DNA of 21,858 nucleotides from a virus: IMG/VR virus record IMGVR_UViG_3300043449_001412, positions 1 to 21,858 of that record; one strand, written 5' to 3'. Shown here in pieces: positions 1 through 7,359 of the stretch (positions are counted from its first letter, which is position 1; every line of letters starts with the position of its first letter). The position numbers and the translations under genes were made by a program. The notes under the pieces were generated by a model. That model saw only the letters and a list, made by a program, of their open reading frames with translations, searched no databases and was not told the origin of the DNA.

Positions 1-382
1 CCGTCGCCTGGGCGAGGATCTCGTCGGTGTGCGTGTCCATGATGACGTCAGAAATGGTGATGAAATCGCCATACTGACCGAGGGTCGCGGTGTAGTCCTG
101 ATTGGCGAGCTTGGTGCCAACCGGCGTCACGCCTTCAACCAGCGGCGAAGTCGCCACGGGAATGAAGAACGGATTGGCGGGGTTACCGGAACCAGCAGAG
201 CCGGTTGCCCCCGACAAAAAATATCGCCTAAATTTTGCGACCTGTGTGCTGTTGGTCGGCAGAGGATAGGTCTGGCCGAACTTTTCGATGTGAAGGTAGG
301 GCATACCGCGCTTCAGCATACGAACGACTGAATAAGCGGCTACGGCGGGCGAAATATCGCCATACGCAGTGACCTGCGCCAT
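1..382 (-). CDS. Major capsid protein, N4-gp56 family (C-terminal part outside window)
   Basis: This is the main shell protein of the phage head; only its N-terminal 127 residues are inside the window. It begins MAQVTAYGDISPAVAAY. From about residue 85 it carries the pattern typical of the N4-gp56 capsid family: LVEGVTPVG, then a conserved ATLGQYGDFITISD block, then DTHTDEIL. The start ATG at 382 follows a GGAG ribosome binding site with about 7 bases of spacing. It lies downstream of scaffold, portal and terminase genes on the same strand, which is the expected place for a capsid gene. A 115-base gap with two inverted repeats precedes it and may serve high expression. Family assignment is from recalled motifs and is fairly firm. 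Confidence 0.88.
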   Translation of the reverse strand, partial: MAQVTAYGDISPAVAAYSVVRMLKRGMPYLHIEKFGQTYPLPTNSTQVAKFRRYFLSGATGSAGSGNPANPFFIPVATSPLVEGVTPVGTKLANQDYTATLGQYGDFITISDVIMDTHTDEILAQAT

Positions 383-391
383 AGGGATTCT

Positions 392-442
392 CCAAGCAAG
401 ATTGATCGAGAGCCGCGCTCAATCGAGATCCCGCTTGCTTGG
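392..442 (-). promoter_or_regulatory. Long inverted repeat in the capsid gene leader
   Basis: Nine-base perfect arms, CCAAGCAAG at 392-400 and CTTGCTTGG at 434-442, enclose a second small inverted repeat. The structure sits just before the ribosome binding site of the capsid gene. It has no following T-run, so an mRNA stabilising or processing hairpin is more likely than a terminator. Function is inferred. Confidence 0.5.
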
Positions 443-456
443 GTGATCGCTCGGCG

Positions 457-474
457 GTGGTATTTACATACCAC
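457..474 (-). repeat. TGGTAT/ATACCA hairpin upstream of capsid gene
   Basis: Perfect 7-bp arms (GTGGTAT and ATACCAC) around a four-base loop. The same six-base arms recur in the gap before the portal gene at 5406-5421. Placement before two major structural genes suggests a shared regulatory or RNA-processing site. Confidence 0.5.
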
Positions 475-497
475 ACAAAATTTCTGTCAAATAAGGT

Positions 498-689
498 TCA
501 GCGCATCACGCATTTGATGCGCGCATACTCGTCTTCATGCACACCGCTGACGCTGACGAGCGGCCCCGCCATCGACGGCGAGGCGCACCCGACTTGTTCA
601 ACGTGCATGGAAATGACGGCTCTCGCTGTCTGTGGCGTGCATTCCAGACGCGCCAGAGACGAAGCGCAGATCAGGATGACGACGAGCAT
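498..689 (-). CDS. Small protein with signal-like N-terminus
   Basis: 63-aa protein beginning MLVVILICASSLA, a short hydrophobic stretch with a cysteine at residue 8. It could be a signal peptide or lipoprotein signal, although the usual lipobox is not clear. The rest is mildly polar and contains three more cysteines. The start overlaps the end of the preceding gene by 19 bases, so translation is probably coupled; its own ribosome binding site is weak. It is the last gene before the capsid leader. I do not recognise a family. The overlap pattern and lack of a competing gene support it, but it could be spurious. Confidence 0.5.
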   Translation of the reverse strand: MLVVILICASSLARLECTPQTARAVISMHVEQVGCASPSMAGPLVSVSGVHEDEYARIKCVMR

Positions 690-907
690 TCGGCGCCGCC
701 CTGTATCGCGACGAGATCCGCCGTCGACCCCGTCTTGATCGACCGGCGCAGAGAGGCGAGCATCATCATGCCCTCCTTGCGCATGGCCTTGTCGCGCTCC
801 TTCGAGACGATGCTGAAAACCCGCTCATACGCGAAAGCCCTCGCCGCGATGGCGTCCTGAACGTCAGGGTCGACGTATGCAACCTCAATGTCGTCGTCGT
901 CCATCAT
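671..907 (-). CDS. Small acidic/helical protein
   Basis: 78-aa protein beginning MMDDDDIEVAYVDP, with a charged helical middle (AFAYERVFSIVSKERDKAMRK) and a serine-rich tail. An in-frame ATG exists at 919, but GGAGG at 917-913 lies five bases before the ATG at 907 (eight before that at 904), so the later start is chosen. The ribosome binding site is embedded in the last codons of the preceding gene, whose stop lies two bases before this start. Function unknown. It sits between the metallophosphoesterase and the capsid gene, a slot often used in phages for small head-decoration or assembly helpers; that role is a guess. Confidence 0.6.
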   Translation of the reverse strand: MMDDDDIEVAYVDPDVQDAIAARAFAYERVFSIVSKERDKAMRKEGMMMLASLRRSIKTGSTADLVAIQGGAECSSSS

Positions 908-908
908 C

Positions 909-1106
909 TCAGCCTCCATCAGGCTTTCGCCTCACAAATCCGGCAGGTATCGCACTTTCCGCCTTGCGGCGTTGCGCGTCGATCTCAAGTATCCATAAGC
1001 CCGCGTCATGCAGTGCCGCCATTGGGTTCTGATTGTTCGCCGCGAGAAGCTGTTCAACGATTTCCTCCGCCTCGCTTCTCTCTTTTCTTACTGCCGCCAA
1101 TTTCAT
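909..1106 (-). CDS. Small helical protein overlapping the metallophosphoesterase gene
   Basis: 65-aa protein beginning MKLAAVRKERSEAEEIVEQLL, predicted mostly alpha-helical and basic at its C-terminus (FVRRKPDGG). Its first 53 bases overlap the end of the metallophosphoesterase gene in another frame. Its end carries the GGAGG that serves the next gene. No strong ribosome binding site is visible before the ATG at 1106, so the start is uncertain. No family recognised. Retained because it fills an otherwise empty interval in a tightly packed operon. Confidence 0.5.
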   Translation of the reverse strand: MKLAAVRKERSEAEEIVEQLLAANNQNPMAALHDAGLWILEIDAQRRKAESAIPAGFVRRKPDGG

Positions 1107-2139
1107 ATTCGGCCCTCAACGTATCCAGGAATTTTACGCCGTGTTCGACAGTCGGGGCGCACCAGCATCGCGCCCGCGAAGTTTCCGGCTCGCGCGGGTC
1201 AATGATGATCAGTGCTGAAGGATGGATCGGAACCTTCTTGAGCCCCAGCTCCTGGGCGTAATGATCCACCACCTTGAAGCCTGACACGCGGACAAGTTGT
1301 GCGCAAACACCGTCCGGCATCACCATGCCCTCGTCGCCGCCGACATGCAGATGACCTGCGACGATCAGGTGGTCCCTGTGGCCGAAATAGACCTCGCGCT
1401 TCGGGCCGTGATTGACATGGTAGATACTGGAGCCTTTGAAGTTGTGGCGACAATGAATGCGCGTCTTGGCGCCGCACGGGTGGTTAAGTTGCATGCGAAC
1501 GCCGTGCGCCTCGTAAAGGCTTCCGGCCTGACGCGCGATCCAGTCGAGTGGGTCTCCAGAACCTGCCCAAAGGTCGTGATTGCCGCCGATCAAAAATAGC
1601 CAGTGAATCGGGCTGACAAGCCACTCGACAAGTTTCCATGCCTCTTTTGCCGTGACGTTCTGTTCTCCAAAAAGGCGCCCCAAACGCCCTATCCACGCAT
1701 TTTGGTGATCGCCTATTGAAGCCGAGACGACATACGGATGCTCAATGGCGATCTGCCTGTGACGCGCCAGCGTTTCAAAGTCGCAGCCGTCGTCGTCGAC
1801 ATGCGGGTCACCAAAAATCAGCAAGCCAAATGGGCCGTCGATGTTGAGTGGGATCGGAATGAGATCGCGCGCCTCGTCGGCATTCTTTGCGCGGCGCGTA
1901 ATCTCCAGCTTGTCTGCGACGAGTTCATCGATCGACCGGGACGACGAGGGCAGTTCCGGCGTAATGAATTTTGCCGTTACCGCCGGATAGTTCCGCACCC
2001 TGTTTTGCAGCGTCGGGCGGGGGATGCCCATTGCCCGAGCCGCGCGCATCAGGTTGACGGTCCCGTCAGGATTTCTGTTCTGATTGATCGCCTGACGGGT
2101 CTTGACGATCTCTTCCTGGCTTAAAGGCGAACTTGCCAT
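1054..2139 (-). CDS. Metallophosphoesterase with N-terminal helix-turn-helix
   Basis: 361-aa calcineurin-like phosphoesterase. Residues about 10-50 resemble a helix-turn-helix (RAARAMGIPRPTLQNRV). The metal-binding motifs follow in order: GDPHVDDDG at 110-118, GDHQN at 143-147, GGNHDLW at 185-191, a histidine near 232, and AGHLH at 261-265, so the catalytic site looks complete. Such enzymes cleave phosphodiesters or phosphomonoesters using two metal ions; the substrate here is unknown. The start ATG at 2139 follows GGGAG with 8 bases of spacing. It lies between scaffold and capsid genes, a position where several phages carry this family, which hints at a role in head assembly or DNA metabolism rather than scavenging. 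Confidence 0.88.
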   Translation of the reverse strand: MASSPLSQEEIVKTRQAINQNRNPDGTVNLMRAARAMGIPRPTLQNRVRNYPAVTAKFITPELPSSSRSIDELVADKLEITRRAKNADEARDLIPIPLNIDGPFGLLIFGDPHVDDDGCDFETLARHRQIAIEHPYVVSASIGDHQNAWIGRLGRLFGEQNVTAKEAWKLVEWLVSPIHWLFLIGGNHDLWAGSGDPLDWIARQAGSLYEAHGVRMQLNHPCGAKTRIHCRHNFKGSSIYHVNHGPKREVYFGHRDHLIVAGHLHVGGDEGMVMPDGVCAQLVRVSGFKVVDHYAQELGLKKVPIHPSALIIIDPREPETSRARCWCAPTVEHGVKFLDTLRAEYEIGGSKKREKRGGGNR

Positions 2140-2164
2140 TTGCCTGACTCCCGCAGGAGGGCGC

Positions 2165-3052
2165 TTACATCATGTCTGAGAAGCGGGAGAACGCGCCCTC
2201 AAAATCGTTCGGGTCTTCCGCCCGCACGACGTTCGAGCGCTTCGACTGCACGGGCGCGAGAGCGGCTGCGGCTTTCTTCACGGCGGGAGAAAGCTGCTTT
2301 GGCTGCGGCGCGGCCTGTTGCGGCGCGGGCGCGGGGGGCGGCGCATTCTCCATGCGATAGCGCTGGATGAGATCCGCCACTTCGTCGGTTGTCCCATTCT
2401 GGATGACATGACCGTAGGCGGCGCGCAGATACGGGGGCTGTTTCATCGCCCAGTCGACAACCTTGTCGCGGATGTCGTCGTAATCCTCGACCTTGTTGTG
2501 CAACTGCTCGACATGCCGCTCCTGGCGCAAAGCGATCACTTCGCGCGCGATGGGTCGGAACTCCTGCGCGAACTCTTTGAAGACATGGTTCACGACGGCG
2601 TGCGTCTGTTCCTTCAGGATCAGATTGATCGCTTTCGAGACATCCGGCCAGTCCTTGTCGAAGGTCTCAAGCGTCTTGTAATCTTCTTGCGTCAGAACGG
2701 GCTGCGGCTCGTAAGATTGCGGCTGCTGCTCATACTGAGGCTGCTGCGGCGGCTGGACGCGCTCTTTTACCGCCTGCGCGAGACGGTCGATGATGTCCTG
2801 CTGATCTGGCGCCGCCTTCTGAGGTTCAGGCTTCGGCTCTTCCTTCGGCTCCTCGACCGGGGCGTCTTCCTCGGCAGTCGTCTCTACAGGCGCCTCTTCC
2901 GCCGGAGGTTCTTCCGCAACAGGCTCTTCAGCGGCGACGGGCTCCGGTTCAGGAGCAGCAGCTATCGGCGCGGGCGCCTCGCCGGTCTCGGCCAGTCTGT
3001 CGAAGGCCTCAGTGAAAACGTCGTCGGCGCTCTTCTCTTCTTCACCACTCAT
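2165..3052 (-). CDS. Putative head scaffolding protein
   Basis: 295 aa. The first third is extremely acidic and rich in Pro, Ala and Glu (residues about 24-80), followed by a Gln/Pro-rich linker. A helical core begins near VLTQEDYKTLETFDKDW and runs to about residue 235. A basic Pro/Ala segment follows, ending in EDPNDFEGAFSRFSDMM. This acidic-helical-basic arrangement, the gene order portal, scaffold, capsid and the length fit a scaffolding protein that co-assembles with the capsid protein and is lost on maturation. The start codon overlaps the stop of the preceding gene (TGATG). No enzymatic motif is visible. The call rests on context and composition. Confidence 0.7.
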   Translation of the reverse strand: MSGEEEKSADDVFTEAFDRLAETGEAPAPIAAAPEPEPVAAEEPVAEEPPAEEAPVETTAEEDAPVEEPKEEPKPEPQKAAPDQQDIIDRLAQAVKERVQPPQQPQYEQQPQSYEPQPVLTQEDYKTLETFDKDWPDVSKAINLILKEQTHAVVNHVFKEFAQEFRPIAREVIALRQERHVEQLHNKVEDYDDIRDKVVDWAMKQPPYLRAAYGHVIQNGTTDEVADLIQRYRMENAPPPAPAPQQAAPQPKQLSPAVKKAAAALAPVQSKRSNVVRAEDPNDFEGAFSRFSDMM

Positions 3053-3282
3053 CAGTTACTCCTGATCGGCGGGCGCGTAATCATCCGCTCGACGTCGTCG
3101 AGAGCGCGGACACGCCCCTGATATTCCTTGAACCGGGCCTCTTCACACGTAGCTAGTGTCTCAAGGGTCTCTGCGCGCAGGCTTCTCAGAAGGTCCAGAA
3201 TGCTCTGGACTTCATAAGTGCCAAGGCTGTCATGCAGTTTCTTCGCCAGCTCCTGCTGGGTTCTGCGCCTGTCCGGCGTCAT
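3052..3282 (-). CDS. Small helical protein between portal and scaffold
   Basis: 76-aa charged helical protein (MTPDRRRTQQELAKKLHDSL, then leucine- and glutamate-rich heptads to about residue 60). The frame is open further upstream to an ATG at 3336, but the ATG at 3282 is preferred because a GGAGG and an AGGA lie just before it and the overlap with the portal gene drops to 53 bases. The stop shares one base with the scaffold start (TGATG), indicating coupled translation. No family recognised. A coiled-coil assembly accessory is plausible from its neighbours. Confidence 0.65.
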   Translation of the reverse strand: MTPDRRRTQQELAKKLHDSLGTYEVQSILDLLRSLRAETLETLATCEEARFKEYQGRVRALDDVERMITRPPIRSN

Positions 3283-5374
3283 TTGGGTCAAGTCCTGCCT
3301 CCAATATGTCGAGCGCAGCTTTAGTCTTCGTGGCATCGGCGTTCGCGTCGTTCTTCTTCGCCTGCGCGATGTTCTTCATCGCGTCGGACAGGAGCTTGCG
3401 AACCTGGGCCTCGGACACCTGCTGCTGCGCAGCCAGCGCCGCCTGCTGAGACTGATCCGCCGCCGCCTTCTTGCGCTCGGCCTCGTCGGGGGCGACAAGC
3501 AGGTTCTGGAGATCGCGCACGGCGAAACGCTGCTCGACAAACTTGCGCTCGTCGATGTGCATCATCTCCTCGGGGCGCAGGCTCATGGCGAGCTGGTCGA
3601 TCTGCATGCCGCGCACTTCCTTCGCGATGAGCGAAGTCGCGCCGCGCGCGATGACGTTGTAGTCGCCAGCCGGGACCAGTTCTGGATTGAACAGGCGGTT
3701 GAAGTGAACGATGCTCTGGATGATCGACTGCGTGAAGCTGTCGAAATTCCTGATGATGTCCTTGAACGGCAGCGCCGCGTCTCCGCGCATCATCGAGGCG
3801 CCCGCCGCCGTCCGCATCGGCTCAGACGGCATCTTGCCCGCCTCCATGTCGCCGCCCGTCGCCGGACCCACAAAAGTCTCGGCGTCAGCGAACTTCATGA
3901 AGAGTTCGATGATCTGCAGAAGTTCCGGCAGGTGGCTGTCGATCTGGACATTGCGCACCGCAGGCTGAGAGGCGTCCGCGCCGGAACCCTCGCGATACCA
4001 GATTTTGTAGGCGGAGGTGCTGGTCAAGTCCTGATCGGGGCGCAGCAGGTCTGTGTTCAGTTCAAGATTAGGACCGCAAACCACAGACGCATTATCAAGG
4101 AGCATCCTCGACGCAGCGCAGATAGACATTTGAGAATCGCGTATGACATTGGGGAGACCATTTCCGATCGGCGCCGTGTCGTCTTCGTCGAAGATGAATG
4201 TGTGCAGCGTTTTTACGTCAACGCCCAGAGCGCGCCACGGGTTCATGTCGGCGCGAATGACATTGCCCTCGATCATCCAGACTTCGGCGTCGATGTCCTC
4301 GGCCTCGGTCCCTTCCTCGATCTCGACGCCCGCCTGTTTCAGCAGTTCGCCCGAGACGGGGCCGTTCCAGACGATGACCTCATACTTGGTCCCGTCAGCC
4401 TTCATCTCGTTCGTATTGACGCGAACGCCCATCGTGCGGAGTTCGGTCTCGAACGGCTGCGGCTTGTAATTGCCGTTGGAGTTACGGTTCAGATACTGCG
4501 TGATCTGGTCAGCAAAGAAACCGGGGCGGTCGCGCAGCTTCTTCACCTGCGAGCGCGACATCACGTAACGGCGGAAGTAACCGTCCATCTGCGACAGCGC
4601 CTTGGCCGACAGGTCGAGATACAAGTCCCACACCGGCAGGAACTCATACATCGGCTTGTAGATTTCGGTGGTCTGCGGCATCGGCATGCCGCTGTAGGGG
4701 TCCATCTGCCAGGTCGTCGCCTGCTCGACGCGCGCAAACGGCCCGACCAACGCGCCCAGCCCATACAGGATGCCGGACTTCAAAGCCTGACGGTTCAGGG
4801 CGATGTAGTCGATCGTCTGGTCGCCGCCGAGTTCCTGCAACTGGTCGTCGATTGTCTTCGACATATCGTCTGCGCGGGACTGCGCGAGGCGCATTGTCGC
4901 TTGCTTGATAAGTTCCGGCGTGATCTGCATCTGGACGCCCGTCTGGGCGTTCTGCTGCATGATCGCCTCTATGGACGCCATGACTTCCTGCGGGTCCATG
5001 TCGGGCGACGGCGAGGCTTCAAGCGACCAGTTGCGCTCGTTGCCGGGGAACATCAGCCCCATGATCCTGGACAGAACCGAGATTGTCTTGACGCGCGTGA
5101 TGCGCGGATAGGCGCGCGACCGATTGGGTGACAGATCGCGATCGACCTCGGGGTCGTAGACGCCGAGATACTGGCGCAGGTTGCGCAGCCACTTCAGTTC
5201 CTGAATGCGGCGGTCGGAGACATACTGGCGGAACAGCTTGTCGAGCTTGTCGCCCAGCGCCCGCAAATCTTCAGAGCGAATGACAGGAGTAGGAGCCGTC
5301 TCGGGCGCATTCACCATAACATCCGGCGCGTTAAGCTCCGCTTGAGCTTGCGCCGGGAAATTAGGGTCAATCAT
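3230..5374 (-). CDS. Portal (head-tail connector) protein
   Basis: 714 aa, the length of P22-like and N4-like portals. It forms the dodecameric ring through which DNA enters and leaves the head. The N-terminal region (about 35-115) has the usual helical stretch ending in RVKTISVLSRIMGLMFPGNERNW. A central region contains VWDLYLDLSAKALSQMDGYF and QLNRNSNG-like loops. A helical segment after residue 520 (SMMRGDAALPFKDIIRNFDSF) resembles the portal stem/wing. The last 80 residues are a Gln/Ala-rich helix (AAADQSQQAALAAQQQVSE) like the barrel of podoviral portals. The start ATG at 5374 follows AGGGG. It is flanked by the large terminase and the scaffold, which supports the call. Confidence 0.88.
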   Translation of the reverse strand: MIDPNFPAQAQAELNAPDVMVNAPETAPTPVIRSEDLRALGDKLDKLFRQYVSDRRIQELKWLRNLRQYLGVYDPEVDRDLSPNRSRAYPRITRVKTISVLSRIMGLMFPGNERNWSLEASPSPDMDPQEVMASIEAIMQQNAQTGVQMQITPELIKQATMRLAQSRADDMSKTIDDQLQELGGDQTIDYIALNRQALKSGILYGLGALVGPFARVEQATTWQMDPYSGMPMPQTTEIYKPMYEFLPVWDLYLDLSAKALSQMDGYFRRYVMSRSQVKKLRDRPGFFADQITQYLNRNSNGNYKPQPFETELRTMGVRVNTNEMKADGTKYEVIVWNGPVSGELLKQAGVEIEEGTEAEDIDAEVWMIEGNVIRADMNPWRALGVDVKTLHTFIFDEDDTAPIGNGLPNVIRDSQMSICAASRMLLDNASVVCGPNLELNTDLLRPDQDLTSTSAYKIWYREGSGADASQPAVRNVQIDSHLPELLQIIELFMKFADAETFVGPATGGDMEAGKMPSEPMRTAAGASMMRGDAALPFKDIIRNFDSFTQSIIQSIVHFNRLFNPELVPAGDYNVIARGATSLIAKEVRGMQIDQLAMSLRPEEMMHIDERKFVEQRFAVRDLQNLLVAPDEAERKKAAADQSQQAALAAQQQVSEAQVRKLLSDAMKNIAQAKKNDANADATKTKAALDILEAGLDPNDAGQAQNPAGAGEETA

Positions 5375-5405
5375 CTACTACCCCTAGCGTCTGCGGATTT
5401 CACAG

Positions 5406-5421
5406 ATACCATTAGTGGTAT
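5406..5421 (-). repeat. ATACCA/TGGTAT hairpin upstream of portal gene
   Basis: Perfect 6-bp arms with a four-base loop in the 72-base gap between terminase and portal. It uses the same arm sequence as the hairpin before the capsid gene at 457-474, with left and right arms exchanged. Probably a shared regulatory or mRNA processing element. Confidence 0.5.
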
Positions 5422-5446
5422 TTCGATGCGGCTGTAAAATAACGGG

Positions 5447-6865
5447 TCAGCGGAAGTGGTAGCCGTTGTTCGTGAAACGCGGCGGCGTGAACGGCTTGCG
5501 GCCAGCCGTAGCGTATCGCGCCTCCCGCTCGCCCTGCTTGTGAAAGTAACGGGCGAGGTAGCCGAAGGCGTCACCGGGGTGCGAGAACTGGTTCTTCTCC
5601 GGCACCGGCCCCTTCATGGCGTCGTTCTTCGTATTGACCTCGAAGCGCCACCCGCCGCGCAACGCGCGCACGAGCGTCGGGCACTCTTTCTCGTCGATCA
5701 GGAGAGCCGCCCTGCCCTCGACCAGTCGCGTCGTGAAGTGGTCGATCGCGTCGAGGCGCAGCGGCAGACGGTTGTTGCTCTCCGGCTTTGCGGGGAAGTA
5801 TCGGCGTATGATCTCGACGACGGCGCGCTCGTCGGTCTGCGCGCGGTTCGCGGACGCCGGGTCGGGGGCGCAGATGATGTCGCGCGCGTCAGGAAAACGG
5901 CGCCGGATATACGGCTTCAGCAGTTCCTCAATGAAGCGCTGCGTGCCGTATCCTTCAGCGATGACCTCGCCCATGACAAGGAGGCGCCCGTTCAGGTCTT
6001 GCTGCCCGAAGATCGCCGCCGTCCCACCCAGACCGGGGTCGAAGCCGAAGACGATCGGCAGGTGCGGATTGAACAGCAGCGGCTTCTTGGAGAGGTGCAT
6101 CTCGGGGTTGAAGGTGGAAACAACAGGCTTGCCGGAAGACGAGAAGCCCCAGACGCACTCAATGAACTGCTTTACCCACTCGTCCGGCTTGCCCTGAATA
6201 GCGCTCAGATAATAGTTCGGCGGAAGGTTATCGACGTTCTCGGCGTCTTCGCTGAGACCTGACGGCTGCACGAAGAAGCGCGCATTACTCGGCAGACTGT
6301 GGTGCAGGTAGTCATACCACCAGTTGTCTTCCGTATCCGAGTTGGACGAGCCCCACATGCCAAAGTTCGTGGCGCCGCCGTCTTTCTTGGACGGGTAACG
6401 ACCGACACGCGCGGACAGGGCGTCGATGATCTTTCGCGGGATCTGCACGAACTCGTCGATGATCGCGAAGGTGATTTCAAGAGACAGGACGCGCGCGACG
6501 TCGTCTGCCGTGTCCAGGGGGCGGAACAGAACGTCGCACTCGACGTCGTCGAACTTGAGGAGGAACTTGTTCTCGGACGCGCGCCACGAGCCAGCCTCGC
6601 CGTCCTTGAACCAGTAGTTCCACGAGGTGATCGTCGTGTCGCGCAACTGCGGTAGCGTATTACGAACGATGACGGCGCGCGTCCTGCGGATGCCGTCCGG
6701 CCCCGGCTCCTGCAGCTTCGCCATGTATGCGAGCTTGAAGAACAGTCCCGTCGTCTTGCCCGAGCCGACCGGGCCGACGATCCAGTCGTAGAACAACTCG
6801 CGCGGACGGTAGTCCATGATGAAGTCGCGCACAGTCAGCGGCGGCTTGTAGTCGATGACGCTCAT
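5447..6865 (-). CDS. Terminase large subunit (packaging ATPase/nuclease)
   Basis: 472 aa. The motor protein that pumps and cuts DNA during packaging. Walker A is GPVGSGKT at residues 31-38 and Walker B ITFAIIDEF at 131-139, with a coupling-type motif WGSSNSD near 171. The C-terminal nuclease has the three expected acidic sites: FGFDPGLGG (D276), CAPDP (D335) and SHPGDAFGY (D432). All key residues are present, so it should be active. The ATG at 6865 is the first in frame with the conserved ATPase and is preceded by a divergent, non-coding stretch. The portal follows after a short gap. The candidate small subunit is not adjacent but about 3.4 kb upstream. Confidence 0.93.
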   Translation of the reverse strand: MSVIDYKPPLTVRDFIMDYRPRELFYDWIVGPVGSGKTTGLFFKLAYMAKLQEPGPDGIRRTRAVIVRNTLPQLRDTTITSWNYWFKDGEAGSWRASENKFLLKFDDVECDVLFRPLDTADDVARVLSLEITFAIIDEFVQIPRKIIDALSARVGRYPSKKDGGATNFGMWGSSNSDTEDNWWYDYLHHSLPSNARFFVQPSGLSEDAENVDNLPPNYYLSAIQGKPDEWVKQFIECVWGFSSSGKPVVSTFNPEMHLSKKPLLFNPHLPIVFGFDPGLGGTAAIFGQQDLNGRLLVMGEVIAEGYGTQRFIEELLKPYIRRRFPDARDIICAPDPASANRAQTDERAVVEIIRRYFPAKPESNNRLPLRLDAIDHFTTRLVEGRAALLIDEKECPTLVRALRGGWRFEVNTKNDAMKGPVPEKNQFSHPGDAFGYLARYFHKQGEREARYATAGRKPFTPPRFTNNGYHFR

Positions 6866-6948
6866 CGCACTCTCTCTGTGCAGAAGACGCCCACGACGAC
6901 CAGGAAGAGAGAGAGAACCAGCCGCCGTGAGCGCTCGCCCGTGGGCAA
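6862..6948 (-). CDS. Possible membrane microprotein overlapping terminase start
   Basis: A 28-codon frame beginning with TTG encodes LPTGERSRRLVLSLFLVV and continues into a short hydrophobic run before a charged end. The stop overlaps the terminase start codon (ATGA), as for genuine coupled genes in this window. There is no clear ribosome binding site and the start is non-standard, so this is a weak candidate. Confidence 0.2.
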   Translation of the reverse strand: MPTGERSRRLVLSLFLVVVGVFCTERVR

Positions 6949-6988
6949 TTCACAGTAGCTGAGTGTGAAATAGGTGGGCAAATAACGG

Positions 6989-7017
6989 TTGTGCGTAGGA
7001 TTAAGCGGCGATAGATT
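6989..7017 (+). promoter_or_regulatory. Weak sigma70-like promoter for the plus-strand gene
   Basis: TTGTGC at 6989-6994 and TAGATT at 7012-7017 are separated by 17 bases in the 239-base divergent gap between the terminase and the 84-aa gene. Matches to consensus are only moderate. The gap must contain a plus-strand promoter if the 84-aa gene is expressed. Confidence 0.25.
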
Positions 7018-7104
7018 GAACGTGCATCAAGAGCCGGGACCGTCAGGTCACGCGCCAACCGACATCGAACGGTGGCAAAACGATGCGACCCTTGGAGGTA
7101 AACG

Positions 7105-7359
7105 ATGACTGTCAAACCCTGGAAATCGAAACGTCTCGGCGCCGTCAAAGGCCTCAATGCGCGCTATCACAAGGTCAAGCGCATAGAGAACGATGGCGAC
7201 TATCTTGATGTCCAGTTCGTGCGTGAGGACGGCGAGATTGTTGTTGGTGTTTACAAGCGCATTGGCTGGAGTTGGGCGCCCTCGAAAGAGCGCGCCGAAC
7301 TCGTCGAAATGCTCTCGTCACCGCCGCTGGTCTTCGCGCGTGGCGGCAAGGCCCGCTGA
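7105..7359 (+). CDS. Small basic protein on the opposite strand within the structural module
   Basis: 84 aa, beginning MTVKPWKSKRLGAVKG. The N-terminus is basic; the middle has a beta-strand pattern (YLDVQFVREDGEIVVGVYKR) and a tryptophan-rich turn. A strong GGAGG lies six bases before the ATG, the best evidence that this is a gene. Its last 42 bases overlap the 3' end of the 890-aa gene tail to tail, and it diverges from the terminase. Single plus-strand genes embedded in a phage late operon are often later acquisitions with their own promoter. No family recognised; the small folded, DNA-binding-like character is only an impression. Confidence 0.75.
   Translation: MTVKPWKSKRLGAVKGLNARYHKVKRIENDGDYLDVQFVREDGEIVVGVYKRIGWSWAPSKERAELVEMLSSPPLVFARGGKAR

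Noticed and set aside
2318-3121. 267-codon plus-strand frame opposite the scaffold gene
   Set aside because: Repetitive Arg/Leu/Phe translation is the complement of the Glu/Pro/Ala repeats of the scaffold protein, not a real protein.
3218-5131. 637-codon open frame on the plus strand opposite the portal gene
   Set aside because: It is the antisense shadow of a GC-rich coding sequence: arginine/leucine/valine/histidine-rich, no domain, no ribosome binding site, and fully inside the well-supported portal gene.
6660-7157. 165-codon minus-strand frame spanning the terminase start and the 84-aa gene
   Set aside because: It overlaps the Walker A region in another frame and crosses a gap with no coding character.
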